Assembly (NCBI GenBank): GCA_002786025.1
Contig: NHNW01000026.1
Span: 1-64,000 of the forward strand
DNA: 64,000 nucleotides
Source of the DNA: Zasmidium citrigriseum
Lineage: Eukaryota > Ascomycota > Dothideomycetes > Mycosphaerellales > Mycosphaerellaceae
Direction: 5' to 3'
Below are positions 11,104 through 22,289 of the stretch, piece by piece. A program made the position numbers and the translations under genes. The notes beneath the pieces were generated by a model. That model ran no database searches, was not told the origin of the DNA, and saw nothing but the letters and a program-made list of their open reading frames with translations. The number at the start of each line of letters is the position of its first letter. Position 1 is the first letter of the stretch.

Positions 11104-11783
11104 TTAATCCGAGTCATCATCAGAGTCCCACTTCTTCTTCGGTCTGCCACGCCCCTTCCCCTTCCCCTTCGTCGCCTTCACCACACTGTCACTCCGCTTC
11201 AGCCCGTTCGCCTGCATGTTCTTCTGATTCTCCAGCATCGCATTGACCTTCTTCTTAAACTCCCTCATCCACACCGGATGCTTCGGCAAACCATCCCAAC
11301 CCGCGTTCTTGACCTTCTGCCACTCGTCCAGAAAAGTGAAGACAAACTGTCGCAAATCATCCGCGATCAGAAAGGGGTTCGCTTGCATTGGCTTGTTGCG
11401 GTATGTGTTCATGGTCAGTCGGCTGGCGTTTGCCTCGGCGTCGAAGGCGATGATGAGGTCTTGTGTGTGGGTCGCTGCGTCGACTTGGCGCATGAAGCTG
11501 TCGTCGTCGGGCTCGGGGTTCTTCTCGGTCGGCATCAGCTCGTATTTGGCGGTCTCGAGCTCTTGGTTGAGTTGGCGGAATTTGAGAAGCCATTTTGACG
11601 AGAAGGTGTCGGCTTTCTTGGTCGACGATCTCGGGGTAGATGCTGGCCTCGGAAACGGCGTGGGCCCAGAGGTTGGTGTGGGCGGTTGCGAGCGTCTCGC
11701 CGGGCTTGGGGTCTGCAAAGCTTAGCGGCCTGTCACATGCTTGTCTCGAGCTTCGCATATTCTCCTACCTTGATTCTCTGCAT
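11104..11783 (-). CDS. Uncharacterised protein with C-terminal AT-hook-like motif
   Basis: Two exons, 207 residues. Exon 1 is a 15-base microexon (11769-11783, MQRIK). The intron is 11713-11768 (GTAGGA ... TTTGCAG) and exon 2 is 11104-11712. The start was chosen because this splice joins an ATG to the open frame with the phase kept; without it the frame has no ATG. Residues 5-40 are Pro/Ser/Thr-rich. Residues 40-170 are probably helical (FRQLNQELETAKYELMP, DLRQFVFTFLDEWQKV). Residues 185-207 are basic then acidic, with GKGKGRGRPKKKW, which resembles an AT-hook, followed by DSDDDSD. DNA binding is therefore plausible, but I do not recognise the family. Confidence 0.65.
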
Positions 11784-14065
11784 GGTGGATAGCGTGAGCT
11801 CTGTTCTTCTTGGAAGGGTTTCTGCGCTGTGTTTTGAGGCTTTCAGATGTGGAAAGAGTCGAAAAAAAGCAAGCGCCCTTAAATACTAGCCACCAAGTGA
11901 ATGAGTCTTGACGCCGCCGTCACATGCTTCGTCGCTTCACATGCGCCTTCACCCGACTTGAGTGAAGCGGCACGCATTCTGAAGAGTTGTTGCCTATTGA
12001 AGCCAGTGACTCGCGAATTCAATGGCAGGACAATACAAATGTATCCTGTCGCTCCGATAGACCATGACAAACAGCATCGGACACTTCGCCATCGCCGTGT
12101 ATGGTCTGTCCAGAGAGACTCATGGAGAGATCAGCGAGGCTCTCACCTCGAGATGGTCGTTGAGCGTGCTATCCCATCCTTCCTTCGCATCATGCTCTGA
12201 TTGAGTTTCTGCAATCTTTCGAGGCCGACACTGGACCGCTCCGTGGTGATGAGGGTTACTGGGCATTCGAAGAAGCCATCGGTGACATTTGTCGATTGAC
12301 GAGGCCGCAGGATGGCGTCGGATCCATGATACTTTACCACGCTCTTCATGCACCAGACTTGATCATCGATAAGGCAGGCTTGACGTTGAACCCGGCCAGC
12401 ATAAGAAGATTCTTTTTTGTCAGTGGGATTCGGCGATATCTCGTGGGAGTCCCACCCGCGAGAATGGGTCAAGACTGGTTGAAGCTGATCACCTTGCACC
12501 GCTTCGCTGCCTTCAACGATGTTGTGAAGTATGTCACAACAGAATGACGATGTCAAAGAAGGGGCCTTGTAGCTAGGCATGACTGAGAGTAGCGACAAGT
12601 TGTGGCCGTTGATGAGGTGCTGTTTATGAGATCCTGTGCGACATCCGCCGTCAACGCTGAAGATCTCCAGTGTCTTTTCCGACAGACGAACAACGTCCTC
12701 TTCAACGAAATAATTGCAGAGCGTAGTCAAGACAATGAATAGCATGAACCCAGATTGTGGATGATCACATGAATGGCCTCGAAAAGTATGATCTCTGTAG
12801 CTTCACGCTACATTCTGTGGCGTCTTCTCCATGCAGTTCGAGAGCTCCATTCCCGCGGGGAAAGATATTTCCGTTTGTCTCCGGTTCGTGGTTCGGAAAC
12901 CTTTATCCATCGTAGAGCGATTTCCGTGGGCATCGATCTGAGGCATGGTTTGCTTGTGGCAGAGACTCATCAATTTTCTCGGTTCTTCCAGGTGGTCGGG
13001 CGTTTCGTAATGTTTCGCCATTGCCGTTGGGCTTTTCACCAAGACCTGGGATTCGATTACCCGTCCTCTCGCAACGAGAGTGCAGCTGATCACTTCTCCC
13101 GGTCCAGAACTTGATCGAGTCGTCTTTCCAATGCTCGCCAGCTCCTAGGAACGCCCAGTGGAACTGAGCCGTAAGGTATTCGGAATCCATCAGGTGTGAC
13201 TTTGAAGCTGGCAAGGTTTTGAATAGGAGCGCGTAAGGCAAGTAGCTGACGACCTAATATCGCACACGATGATTGATGTTTGCAGAGCCGCTGAGATGGC
13301 GTAAACGTGAAGTCGAAACTGAACCCCTGGTCGTTCTTTCCCCGGCTCGTTCTCAATACGGCTAGTCCGCATCTAAGCGAGGATAGAGAGGGAGAAGCTC
13401 CTTCCTCGCCTCATCGAAACATTCTCTCGCCTTTCATCACCCTCATCCAAGCTATCCAGAACGCATCAACTCTCATACCTACTAAAAATTCGCGAGCAAA
13501 CCGAAAGAAAACGAGCAAGGCCCAGACCAGCCACGCGCCGCCTCCGGACAGCCATGCCTCATGCACCCCAGCTTCTCCGCATTCTGGAGGCGTTCACGTC
13601 GCGTGTGACCAGGTTCAATTGGCCTAGAGCACCAGTACTTGTCTACTTCCAATGCCTCCCTTCGCTCACGCTTGTCTCAGACTGGACCTGGTGCCCGCGA
13701 TTCCATCTCGTGGCCAACTCTATTCCCGTCTTTATCGCTATTACCACGTGCGGCGCCGTTAACTATCCAATCCACTGGAGCTGGCATGCGACTCTTGTAT
13801 CTACGTACACGGCACCAAGTATGCTTCAGGACTGGTCTGATGCGGCAGTTGATTGACTCGACGCTGTCGACGCAGTCCGTCGAGACTCTCAATGCTTGGT
13901 CTATCGAGTTCTGGCTAGGCTATGCACCTTTCTTGCCCCTCACCGGGTTTGGCCCTGGTAACGCCAGTAGGTGTTTGCATATATCTCTTCGCTTCGCCGC
14001 CGATCATAGCGTAGCGACCACTCTCGTTACCCACCTTTCTTGACCCCACTTACTGCATAGCAATC
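11784..14065. other. Gap with an unresolved coding-like stretch
   Basis: The plus-strand frame at about 12190-12547 reads like protein (IEFLQSFEADTG ... LYHALHAPDLIID ... RRFFFVSGIRRYLV) for some 115 codons and ends in TGA, but no start or upstream exon could be joined to it. Minus-strand frames at 12143-12745 and 12803-13356 are of similar length and overlap it. This looks like a decayed gene or a fragment of one. The last 500 bases before 14066 are pyrimidine-rich promoter-like DNA for the efflux pump. Confidence 0.4.
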
Positions 14066-16164
14066 ATGGCATCAAACGAGTACGAGAAGGGAACGTTAGA
14101 GCGCATCGAAACCACCTCCGATGCTGAAACCCCGGCGGCTCAGAAGCACAACCCTCTCGACAAGGTTGAGACCCATGAGACCATCGCTGCTGTTGACCTG
14201 GAAAATCACCAGGCCTTCAAGGGAGATGATTCAGATGGCAAAGTCCACTGGACTGTCAAGAAGCTGCTCGCTGCGGCATTCCTCGCCATGTTGTACACTG
14301 GTAAGCTAATGATGTACATACCAGCAAATTGAAGACTTCAAGTTGACATGCTTAGGCTCTCAAATCCCTCTCTACTTCACTGGCGGAACTCTCACCTTCA
14401 TCGCCGAGGACTTGAACGCCCACGACATCATTGGTTGGCTACCTGTGGCCAACACTCTCGCCATTGCCTCAGTATGCCCCTTCGTCGGTTACCTCCAGGA
14501 CCTTTTCGGCAAGAGAATCATCGCACTCTTCGGAGCGACACTCCTGTGTGTTGGCTGTATCGTCCTCGGCACATCTCATCACCTTGGTCAGGCGCTTGCA
14601 GGAATGGCTCTTGCAGGTGCCGGTGCTGGTGTTGGCGAATTGACGGGCTTGGCCGGGTGAGTTCTGAGGTCTCTGAATCTGCTCACATCAATTGCTGACG
14701 TTGGCATTGATAGTCTCGCCGAAGTCGTCCCCGTGCGACACCGTGGTTACAGCCTTGCCATCTTGACGGCTTTCGTGCTTCCATTCTGCCCCTATGTGAT
14801 GTACAGTGAGCTCTTCTCGACCCGTGGCTCCAACCCAACCTGGCGATGGGGAACTTGGCTGTCGCTCATTTACAACGCTGTCACACTGGTCGGCCTCGCC
14901 ATCTTCTACTTCCCTCACGGCCACCGACGTGGCGATGGCCTGAAGAAGATGGAGATCCTGAAGAGAATCGACTACGTTGGAGGCTTCCTCTCCATTGTCG
15001 GCTTGGTCCTATTGTGAGTCTATTTGCCGACACGGGATAGTTCCTCGCTAACATCAATCGCAGCCTCGTTGCTCTGCAAGCTGGCGGCTATACCCACCCA
15101 TGGACTTCAGCTTACACTCTCTGCACACTCCTCATCGGCATCGCCCTGCTCATCGTCTGGTTCGTCTGGGAATGGAAGTTTGCACGCCACCCGATGGTGC
15201 CTTTCGAGCTCTTCCAGGGTCAGAGAGTTGTTGGACTCTCCTTTGCTGTGGCGTTCGTTGCCGGAATGAACTTCTTCTCTCTGCTCAACTTCTGGCCGTT
15301 GACAATCTCGACTGTCTGGAATCCCGATCCAGTTGCCATTGTAAGTTGTAAAAGCAATAATAGAATCAAGCAGCCTGACTCTAATGCTTGCACAGGGATA
15401 TCGCGGTCTTCCCGTCGGTCTTGCTACGGCTGTTGGGGCCATCATCTGGAATGCTCTTCTTTCAACTTGGAAGGGCGGCTCCAAGTGGGTGCTCTTCTTG
15501 GTAAGTCGCTGAGACATAACAATCATTGGAGAGATTGGCTGACGCCAACATGTACAGGCTGCAATGATGCTCACAGCCTTCGGCGGATCCCTCGCAAGCA
15601 TGACCCCTGAGAACGTCTACCAATCCGTCACCTTGGCCTCATTCGCCGCCTTCGGTCTGGGAGGTGTGATTGTTCCAGCAGCCACCGTGGCCATGATCGC
15701 TGCTCCAGATGCCCTCATTACTACCTGTGCTGCGCTATCCCTTTCCGTTCGCGCGGTTGGTGGTGCCATCGGCTACTCCATCTACTACAGCGTCTTCGTA
15801 AAGAAGTTGACTGCAAGACTGCCGGTCCTGGTCGCTGGGTACGCCATTCAAGCTGGTCTGCCCGCAAGCAGCGCAGAACTGTTCGTCGGTACTTTCCTCA
15901 CTGCGCCGACTAAGATCACATCGGTTCCTGGTGTCACGGAGGCCATTGTTGGTGCCGCGATGAAAGGCAGCCAGTGGGCATATGCTGAGGCTTTGCATCT
16001 TGTCTGGTGAGTTTCAAACAGCTGTGATATCCCACAACGACCGTTTTGCTGACATCTTTGGCAGGTACGTTAGTATTGCCTTCGGTGCCTGTGCAATGGC
16101 CTGTGCGTTGGGCATCCCAAATACTCGCAAATTCGAGACCAACAGAATCGCTGTCGCCTTGTAA
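14066..16164 (+). CDS. MFS efflux pump, TRI12/siderophore-type
   Basis: Seven exons: 14066-14300, 14356-14656, 14714-15013, 15064-15340, 15396-15500, 15558-16006 and 16065-16164. The introns are 49-58 bases, all GT..AG. The product is 588 residues, the usual size for 14-TM fungal drug:H+ antiporters. A polar 75-residue N-terminus precedes the first TM. The TRI12 family signature is clear: LLYTGSQIPLYFTGG, then WLPVANTLAIASVCPFVGYLQDLFGKR (read across two motifs), then GAGAGVGELTGLAGLAEVVP. The conserved loop motif between TM2 and TM3 is GYLQDLFGKR. It is expected in the plasma membrane, exporting a toxic compound, secondary metabolite or siderophore. No biosynthetic genes adjoin it, so the substrate cannot be inferred. 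Confidence 0.9.
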
Positions 16165-17000
16165 GGGTCAGGATCGATGTGCGTGGACAAGAAGCAGTAG
16201 TAGCCCCACAATCACCAAGTTTCCTTCCAGCCACCGACTCCAAATCACATGTCTGTGATCTCGTCGTCTGTCACATGAAGCGCCCCGGATAAGCTCCAAC
16301 ATCGCCAGGTCAGGGGAGTTGTTCGCATGTGCGACACTCCTGACAGGCGTTGTATTTTCATTCGAACTGCCACTGGTGCGGTCAAATGGAAACTGTACCG
16401 ATATGGATGTCCAATCTCCCAAACTCTCTCCCCTAATCATCCCTGCTCAAGTCTGGCAGTCAAGATATAGCTCCACGTGGAGTTGCTCCTTCTTCGACGA
16501 CCGCGACAATTTCCACACCATCGTTCTCCGCAAACAGATACTGTTTCAATCTCGTCTTGTCCAATACAGAGCGTCGTAAAGTTATCGAATCGGCGAGATT
16601 GCAAAGCAACATGGGCCATACAACTTCCGACCTCGTAGCAATCGTCTGCAGCCTTGTCGCAGGAGTTCTGGTCGTAATCTCAGCAATTGTCTTCTTCGTC
16701 TGGAGACGACAGCAACAGATTCATTGGGAGCGAGCGACGGTCAGCTCCCTGGGATGAGGTGTGGTTGGCACATTCCGGACTTGTCTGCGCTGGAATGCTC
16801 AGACCTGGGCGTTGGGATGAAAGCGGCGACGTTCCCCTTCGAAGCCCTATCGAACACCGTATACGCTGGAAGAGTTGAGAATACGCGACTTACCAGTCGA
16901 CTACCTCGTCAGGCTACACGCCTCCATCGAACGGCCATGAGAGCCAACCTCACACCTATCGAACACCCACCAAAACGTACACCACAAGCCGACGTACGCA
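16165..17000. other. Gap containing a second TM-encoding ORF
   Basis: Bases 16611-16757 (plus) encode MGHTTSDLVAIVCSLVAGV and then a hydrophobic helix and a basic RRQQQ end, closed by TGA. Upstream plus-strand frames (16319-16579) carry Cys and Trp residues that could be an extracellular part, but no exon model could be completed. The rest is uninformative. Confidence 0.35.
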
Positions 17001-17330
17001 ATGTCAGAGACACCATCGACCTTCCGCATTCTCAAACGTCAGACCTCGAACCTCACAACCGACCTCAGCGGAAGCACATCAACAAGCACTTCAAATTCTT
17101 CAGTACCGACTGAATCAATCTACGTACCGCATAGACCTCCTCCGAACCTGGGAGCGATTATTGGTGGCGCTGTGGGCGGCCTGGCTTTTGTCGCGATTCT
17201 GATTGGCGTTGGAGTTTTGTTGTATATGAGAAGACAGCAAAGGAGACAGAGCATCGCTAGCGAAGCTGAGGGAGAGAGGGCACATGTGACGAGAGAGAAG
17301 GGAAAAGTGAAGGAGGAGAGAGGAAGGTGA
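17001..17330 (+). CDS. Possible small single-pass membrane protein
   Basis: An ORF of 109 residues begins with an ATG. It has a Ser/Thr-rich segment (residues 15-40), a PPPNLG linker, a glycine-rich transmembrane helix (about residues 50-75, GAIIGGAVGGLAFVAILIG), a basic stop-transfer (MRRQQRRQ) and a charged tail. This resembles the C-terminal part of fungal Mid2/Wsc-like surface proteins. A separate ORF 250 bases upstream (16611-16757) encodes a similar TM helix and RRQQQ stop-transfer, so the two may be exons or decayed copies of one receptor-like gene. I could not find convincing splice sites linking them. There is no signal peptide in frame. Function is unknown. Confidence 0.35.
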   Translation: MSETPSTFRILKRQTSNLTTDLSGSTSTSTSNSSVPTESIYVPHRPPPNLGAIIGGAVGGLAFVAILIGVGVLLYMRRQQRRQSIASEAEGERAHVTREKGKVKEERGR

Positions 17331-17432
17331 CATGGGCTTGTAGGACGAGATGACAGTGTTTGATGCTGGACAAGTAGAAATATCCGGGGCATCGTTACTT
17401 GCAGGCGTCATGCGATAGACGGCGACTCGGTC

Positions 17433-18423
17433 TTAGACTCTCATCCTGAAAGTCAACAAGTCCTTCTCAACGATCTCATCTTTTCTTGCTTCCAGCTCGT
17501 CCACGTCCCAGTTGCTTGAAACATACCTGCCTGACAACCACGGCCTCTTTTCCTTTGTCAGCCAGGTCAGAAAGCCGCCGCATAGAGCGACATCATCTGT
17601 AAGCGCTACATCATGTCAATCGTTGGCTTGTTAATGGACGGAGAATGAACTCACCATTGGTCCAGACTTGCCCCAGCTGCGTCTCATGATGCCTCTCCGT
17701 CTGCGGCGTTACAACCGCACCAGGATGCACCGCATACGCAACCACGCCCTTCCCACCATCTCCATGGTCGTTCGCGATACACTCCACCATGCGATTAATG
17801 GCGATCTTGCTCAGCACATATGCCACCGGAGTCAACTGGCTATCGGCCGCGTGGCCTGCAATACTCGTAATAACCGCAAAGGCCTGTGGCCCGTCCGTCG
17901 TGGCTTGCAACATTGGGACGAAATGCTTCGCCACTCGCCAGGAACCCAGAACATTTGTTTCGATCACACGAGGGAGGTCCGGGTCTTCCACTATTCCAAC
18001 GGGGAGGTATTCTTTGCCATCGGACTTGGTGATGTATTTGGAGATGATTCCTGCGTTGGCGATGGCGGCGTCGAGTCGACCGAACTTGGATTGAGTTGCT
18101 TTGGCGAGGTTCTCGACGTCTGGGTCTTTCATCGTATCGCATGTCTGGGAGAGGACTTCGACGTTCGAGTTAATGCTCTTGATTTCGGCGGCTAGTTTGT
18201 CCAAGTCGGATCGAGTGCGGGATGAGATGATGATGCCTTTGGCGCCGGCTTTTGCATAGCTGAGAGCGATGTTGTAGCCAAGGCCCTTGCCGGCGCCTGT
18301 GACCAGGACGACGAAGTTCGCAGGCAGTTTGTTGTTGGTGGGATCTGTTGGGCCTTCTGCTTTGGCGTGGATCGTCTCAGTAAACTTGAAACCCCAGTGG
18401 TCTGGAAAGCCAAGGTCTGACAT
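17433..18423 (-). CDS. Short-chain dehydrogenase/reductase (SDR)
   Basis: Two exons, 313 residues: 17655-18423 and 17433-17605, with a 49-base intron (GTGAGT ... TGTAG). The Rossmann motif VTGAGKGLG lies at about residue 42, NAG (AIANAG) at about 123, the catalytic serine in TSIAGH at about 187, and YVLSK (Tyr-x3-Lys) at about 202-206. These are the classical SDR active-site residues and imply NAD(P)H-dependent oxidation or reduction of an alcohol/ketone. The C-terminal exon gives the usual tail (GGFLTWLTKEKRPWLSGRYV). The N-terminal 35 residues (GFPDHWGFKFTETIHAK) are typical of a fungal SDR subgroup of unknown substrate. No targeting signal is seen, so it is probably cytosolic. Confidence 0.9.
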
Positions 18424-19222
18424 GGTGGGTATTGTCTAAAGTCAAGAAAGATTGAGTGTCAACCGAGGCCTTTGATCGAACGAAGTAGTATGTCAGTGTC
18501 TTCAACGTCCTGAAAGTGGAGTTGACTGAGGAGTGGTAGCCGTAGAGCTTGAGGCGGGGACTATCACCGAGGTCTTTATAGAAGTGTAGCCCGCGTCGCC
18601 AGAGCATTGAGCATCCCTACCGAGTGATGTTGTGCTCAAGCATCTGACGTGTTGGACGTCAGCGTGCAAGCGTATCGAATGAGCGAGCACCTTGGTAGGA
18701 AGGCCCTTCGTGAAGGCCCCCAAATCAGCGGCTGAAAACTAGCCAGAACGGGCCAAAGGATTGCATAGGTGAGAGAGCTCTCCCTGATATGCTTCGCAGA
18801 CTTCAGCGAGACTTGGACGAAATGTCGCCATCTTACAGCCGTCTTGGAGGAGAAAGCGGCTCGTGGCTGATGAGTGTCTGGAAAGTAGGGTTGTGTCTTC
18901 ATCTAAGAGTTGGGAACGCAGACTCGAGTGTACATTTGGGCGAGGGGCTCGGGACTAGATAGCTGAGAGTCAACGTGGTGGCTGCAGCTCCATTAGAAAG
19001 TGATGCACATTGCTGTAGTAATAATAAAGGTAGAATTCATTTGATGATGATGATTGATGAAACATTTAGATGGACGGGAGATGTGATGGAAAGAGTTGTG
19101 CTTTTCGGGAAGGATGATTGCGATGATTGCCCGCGGGAGAGCTCGGACCACCGAAGTGAATCTCCAAACTCGATCAGAAATATGATGTCGCATACTCTGC
19201 AGCACCACCACCTCTCCTCCCA
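18424..19222. other. Divergent intergenic region, SDR / mL45
   Basis: Promoter region shared by the minus-strand SDR and the plus-strand mL45 gene. Only short overlapping open frames are present. A TGATGATGATTGATGA run lies near 19040. No gene is supported. Confidence 0.5.
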
Positions 19223-20257
19223 ATGTCGAAACGACTCTGCATCTCCCTCCTCGACGCCCCGCTGCGCTCCCAACCGCAGAGACTGCCGCAATGCAGTCTC
19301 CAGCCCATCTCCATCACCGCTCGCGGTGACCACCGCAAACCACACCCACACCACCGCCAACAATGCCGCCCCTTCACCCTCACTCATCGCCGCCGCGCCG
19401 GCCAAATGTCCGCCTCCCGCCAAGTCAAAATGAAGCAACCCTCGCAACCCTCCATGGCCGTCGCCATGAAAAAGCAGCAAAAAGACGCCATGCGCGACGG
19501 CAGCATGCTCGAAATGTACGGCATCCTCCCCGGCACCATCGTGCCCCCGACCGGCAAGAACCAGCCCTCTTGGCTGAAAGATCCTCGCGGGAGGTTGGCT
19601 TTGGAGTGGCATATCCTCAAGAGACGCATACAGTTTGGGCTCGCGACCATCTGGCTCATGCGGTGGTGCGTCAAACCCGCCGTGTCGTTGGAGAAAGGGA
19701 AAGTCCCCAAGATCGCGAAGGAGCTGTATGAGATCATGTACACAAATTTCGCGCATGGGGATCTCTCGCCCGTGGAACATAGGTTATCGGCGGGATTGAC
19801 GGGGAGTTTGAGGGCGAGGATCTCGCAGCGCGCGGCGAATACTTCCTTCAAGTGGACGCTGGAGAAGTATCTCTCTCAGCCGAAGCTGGTGTGGTTTCAA
19901 GGCCTGCTACTGGATACCAAGAGGCCGAAGGATGATCAGATGGGTATTATGCAGGCGGTGGTGCGGATTCGGTCGAGGCAGAGGTTGGAGAAAATTCAGA
20001 GAGTCATGGGCAGGGATCGACGTGTGAGGGAGATTTTGGTGGACAGTGAAGGCAAGGAGATTCATGAGGACGAGATGGAGAGGGAGAGGAGGAGGAGTAC
20101 CAAGGATACGACCGAGTACCTCGTACTGCAGCGCTTCATCAAGAACAGTCGGACAGGGCCATGGGTCATATGGGGGACGACGGAGGAGACTTCTCTGGCC
20201 AGAATACAAAAGGTCGAGAGGCAGTTGCAGCAAGCTCAGAGGAACCTGAGCACGTAG
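19223..20257 (+). CDS. Mitochondrial ribosomal protein mL45 / Mba1-like (Tim44-like domain)
   Basis: Single exon, 344 residues. The first about 65 residues are rich in Arg, Ser, His and Gln with almost no acidic residues, as a mitochondrial presequence would be. From about residue 85 the family block YGILPGTIVPPTGKNQPSW is followed by helices and a Tim44-like fold region (LEKYLSQPKLVWFQGLLL, AVVRIRSRQRLEKI, EYLVLQRFIKNSRTGPWVIWG). Proteins of this family sit at the tunnel exit of the mitochondrial large ribosomal subunit on the inner membrane and assist co-translational membrane insertion. Start choice: the first ATG gives the basic leader. A shorter start at the internal MKQPSQPSMAV would lose most of it. 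Confidence 0.82.
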   Translation: MSKRLCISLLDAPLRSQPQRLPQCSLQPISITARGDHRKPHPHHRQQCRPFTLTHRRRAGQMSASRQVKMKQPSQPSMAVAMKKQQKDAMRDGSMLEMYGILPGTIVPPTGKNQPSWLKDPRGRLALEWHILKRRIQFGLATIWLMRWCVKPAVSLEKGKVPKIAKELYEIMYTNFAHGDLSPVEHRLSAGLTGSLRARISQRAANTSFKWTLEKYLSQPKLVWFQGLLLDTKRPKDDQMGIMQAVVRIRSRQRLEKIQRVMGRDRRVREILVDSEGKEIHEDEMERERRRSTKDTTEYLVLQRFIKNSRTGPWVIWGTTEETSLARIQKVERQLQQAQRNLST

Positions 20258-20755
20258 AACACCACTGTACAAAACATGTAACATTTCAACTTCACAGAAC
20301 GAGATCACAGTGTGCTGCATGACGCATTCCCATAGCAATCTGTTACCTAGACTACCTGTACCGATTGCCAATCTGGCCGCGCCAGTTGCCGTTGCCGAAA
20401 GTGACCGTGTCATTGCTGACCCGATCTGTCTCTCGCAGTCGCATCGAAGTGGCCCGTGCCCTGAATCATCGTCGCACTTGAAAAGAGTATTGAAGAAACC
20501 ATGCTGTGTGTGAACTGCCCAAAAGGAAGCGCTGTCATCCATGCGTGTCGACGCTCGCCGTACGTCTCGTCATAGCCTCTGGCTGCCGTAATCGTGTCGT
20601 GAAGGTCGTATCCGGACGCCTACCGGCCCGGCCGCAGTACTGTTGCACGAGTACCGCCACGGGAGCCAGCGCGCGCCGCGTGTCTTGTACCAGGACCTCC
20701 ACTGCTCTTGCGGACGAGCGCGAGCGAGCGCGACGCTGTCACGATGGAGCAGCAT
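20258..20755. other. Convergent 3' intergenic region
   Basis: Lies between the 3' ends of mL45 (plus) and eIF1 (minus). Short GC-rich open frames exist on both strands, but nothing resembles a gene. It probably holds both 3' UTRs. Confidence 0.5.
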
Positions 20756-21356
20756 CTAGAAGCCGTGGACTTTGATAGTCTTGGCATCCAGCTCGAGGCC
20801 CTCCTTCTTGTCGGTCAAGAACTCCTGCACATCCTTGCGCTGGTCGCCCTGGAGCTGGATCACCTCGCCCATCTCGGTGTCGGTGACGATGGTGCCATTG
20901 CAGGCAAACTTCTTCTTGATCACCTTGAGGATCTTCTTCTGGTCGAACTTCTTTGGCAGGCCCTGCACCGTCGTCAAGGTCTTACGACCATTGCGTTCTG
21001 TGGAAGCGATATGTTAGCGGGGCTCGAGACCAGGTGTAGAAGACTTCGAGGGTGGACTCACGCTGGATACGGATGTGGATGTAGTTCTGAGACTGCTTAG
21101 TCTCGCCAGTATCCTCATCGGCCTCTGCGAAGGGGTCTGTGTCACACGAGTCGTCAGCATGCTGTCCTCGAGGAAGTGCCGAGTCGAGGGTCGCCAGCGC
21201 GCCCGTCCATGCGATCGCGACCCTTCATATCGCTCATGAGCATACTTGAGGCGACGGAAGGGCTCGAGTCGCGGAGGGCGGCGCGCAAGGCTTATCGTGA
21301 GGCTGGAGGCGGGAGTACTTGCCGTGGGCTTTCAGGTTCTCGATGACGCCTGACAT
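20756..21356 (-). CDS. SUI1: Translation initiation factor eIF1 (SUI1)
   Basis: Three exons, 116 residues: 21323-21356, 21062-21136 and 20756-20997. The protein has the eIF1 core: HIRIQQRNGRKTLTTVQGL, KKILKVIKKKFACNGTIV and GEVIQLQGDQRKDVQEFL. eIF1 binds the 40S subunit near the P site and enforces start-codon selection. The length matches fungal eIF1. Intron 1 (21137-21322, 186 bases) must begin with GC (GCAAGT) rather than GT for the reading frame ...LKAH-DPFAEAD to join. Intron 2 is canonical (20998-21061). The gene converges on mL45 and diverges from a small secreted protein gene. Confidence 0.95.
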
Positions 21357-22289
21357 AGGCTGTTGCTCGGTCGCTGACTGTGGTGTGATGGATGGAAAGG
21401 GTGTGTCGGTGTGCTGGCGGGTAGTGGTGGTGTGGAGCGGAGAGTGTTGGTCTGCGGTGGTGGTTGTGGTGGGCTGTGGTGTCGAAGTCAAGGAAGAGGA
21501 GGGGTTCACGGGTTTTGGAAGAGGCGCTCGCTTGGCGGCGGCTGTGCCCGACCACCCATGTCGTTTGCCGCCATTAACTCACCCGCTCTTGCCACTCACA
21601 TCTCGCTCTACAATCCACTATGCGTTCATAGCATTCACATATTTCACGGACACTCCACTTCATTCCACCCTTCGTTACTGGGAATCCTGAGCAGACTTCA
21701 GCCGCGATCGCAACCGCATTCATCAAAAGAAGAACACAGTCCTGAAACAAAGCGCAAGGAGTACTCTGGTTGGGCATCAAAATTTTACCTGGTCCTCAAC
21801 TTGGACAGCTTGTAATCAAGTCGGCTCTCGTTGACGGAATCATCTGAACGTGCCGTGCGCTCTCTTCTGTTCCTGCCTCCTCAAATCTAGCATGGGGACG
21901 TCGACAAACCAAGAGGCACGAGCAGCGAAAGTCTATCTGAACCCTCATTGTAACCACGCTTCCTGGCCTGCTGCTCCATCAATAGGCTATGAGCCCTCCG
22001 TCCGCTGACTCATCCTGTCACATGCTCTATGGCTCCCGCATTTGACAGTAGGCAGCACTGCTTGACCCAAAAGCCCCTCGTCAAAGAAACTTCATCAATG
22101 GGCTTTCTCAGGACCCCCAAAAGTGCCTCACATTGTCTATAAGTCTTTGTCGACGGCTTTTCTTTGTACTTGTCATTACTGTGGTATAAGTTGAACCCTA
22201 GCCCGCGCAAATGCCACCGCAAATCTCAAATAACAATCGAACAACACATTCAAGACTTCTGGTAAGTCCACCTTCCGTCACCAAAAACA
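21357..22289. other. Divergent intergenic region, eIF1 / small secreted protein
   Basis: Contains GT/GGT-rich tracts at 21380-21480, which are the eIF1 5' leader on the minus strand (CCACCAC-rich), and overlapping short open frames. A GTATAAG box at about 22188 could serve the secreted-protein gene. No other gene is supported. Confidence 0.5.
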
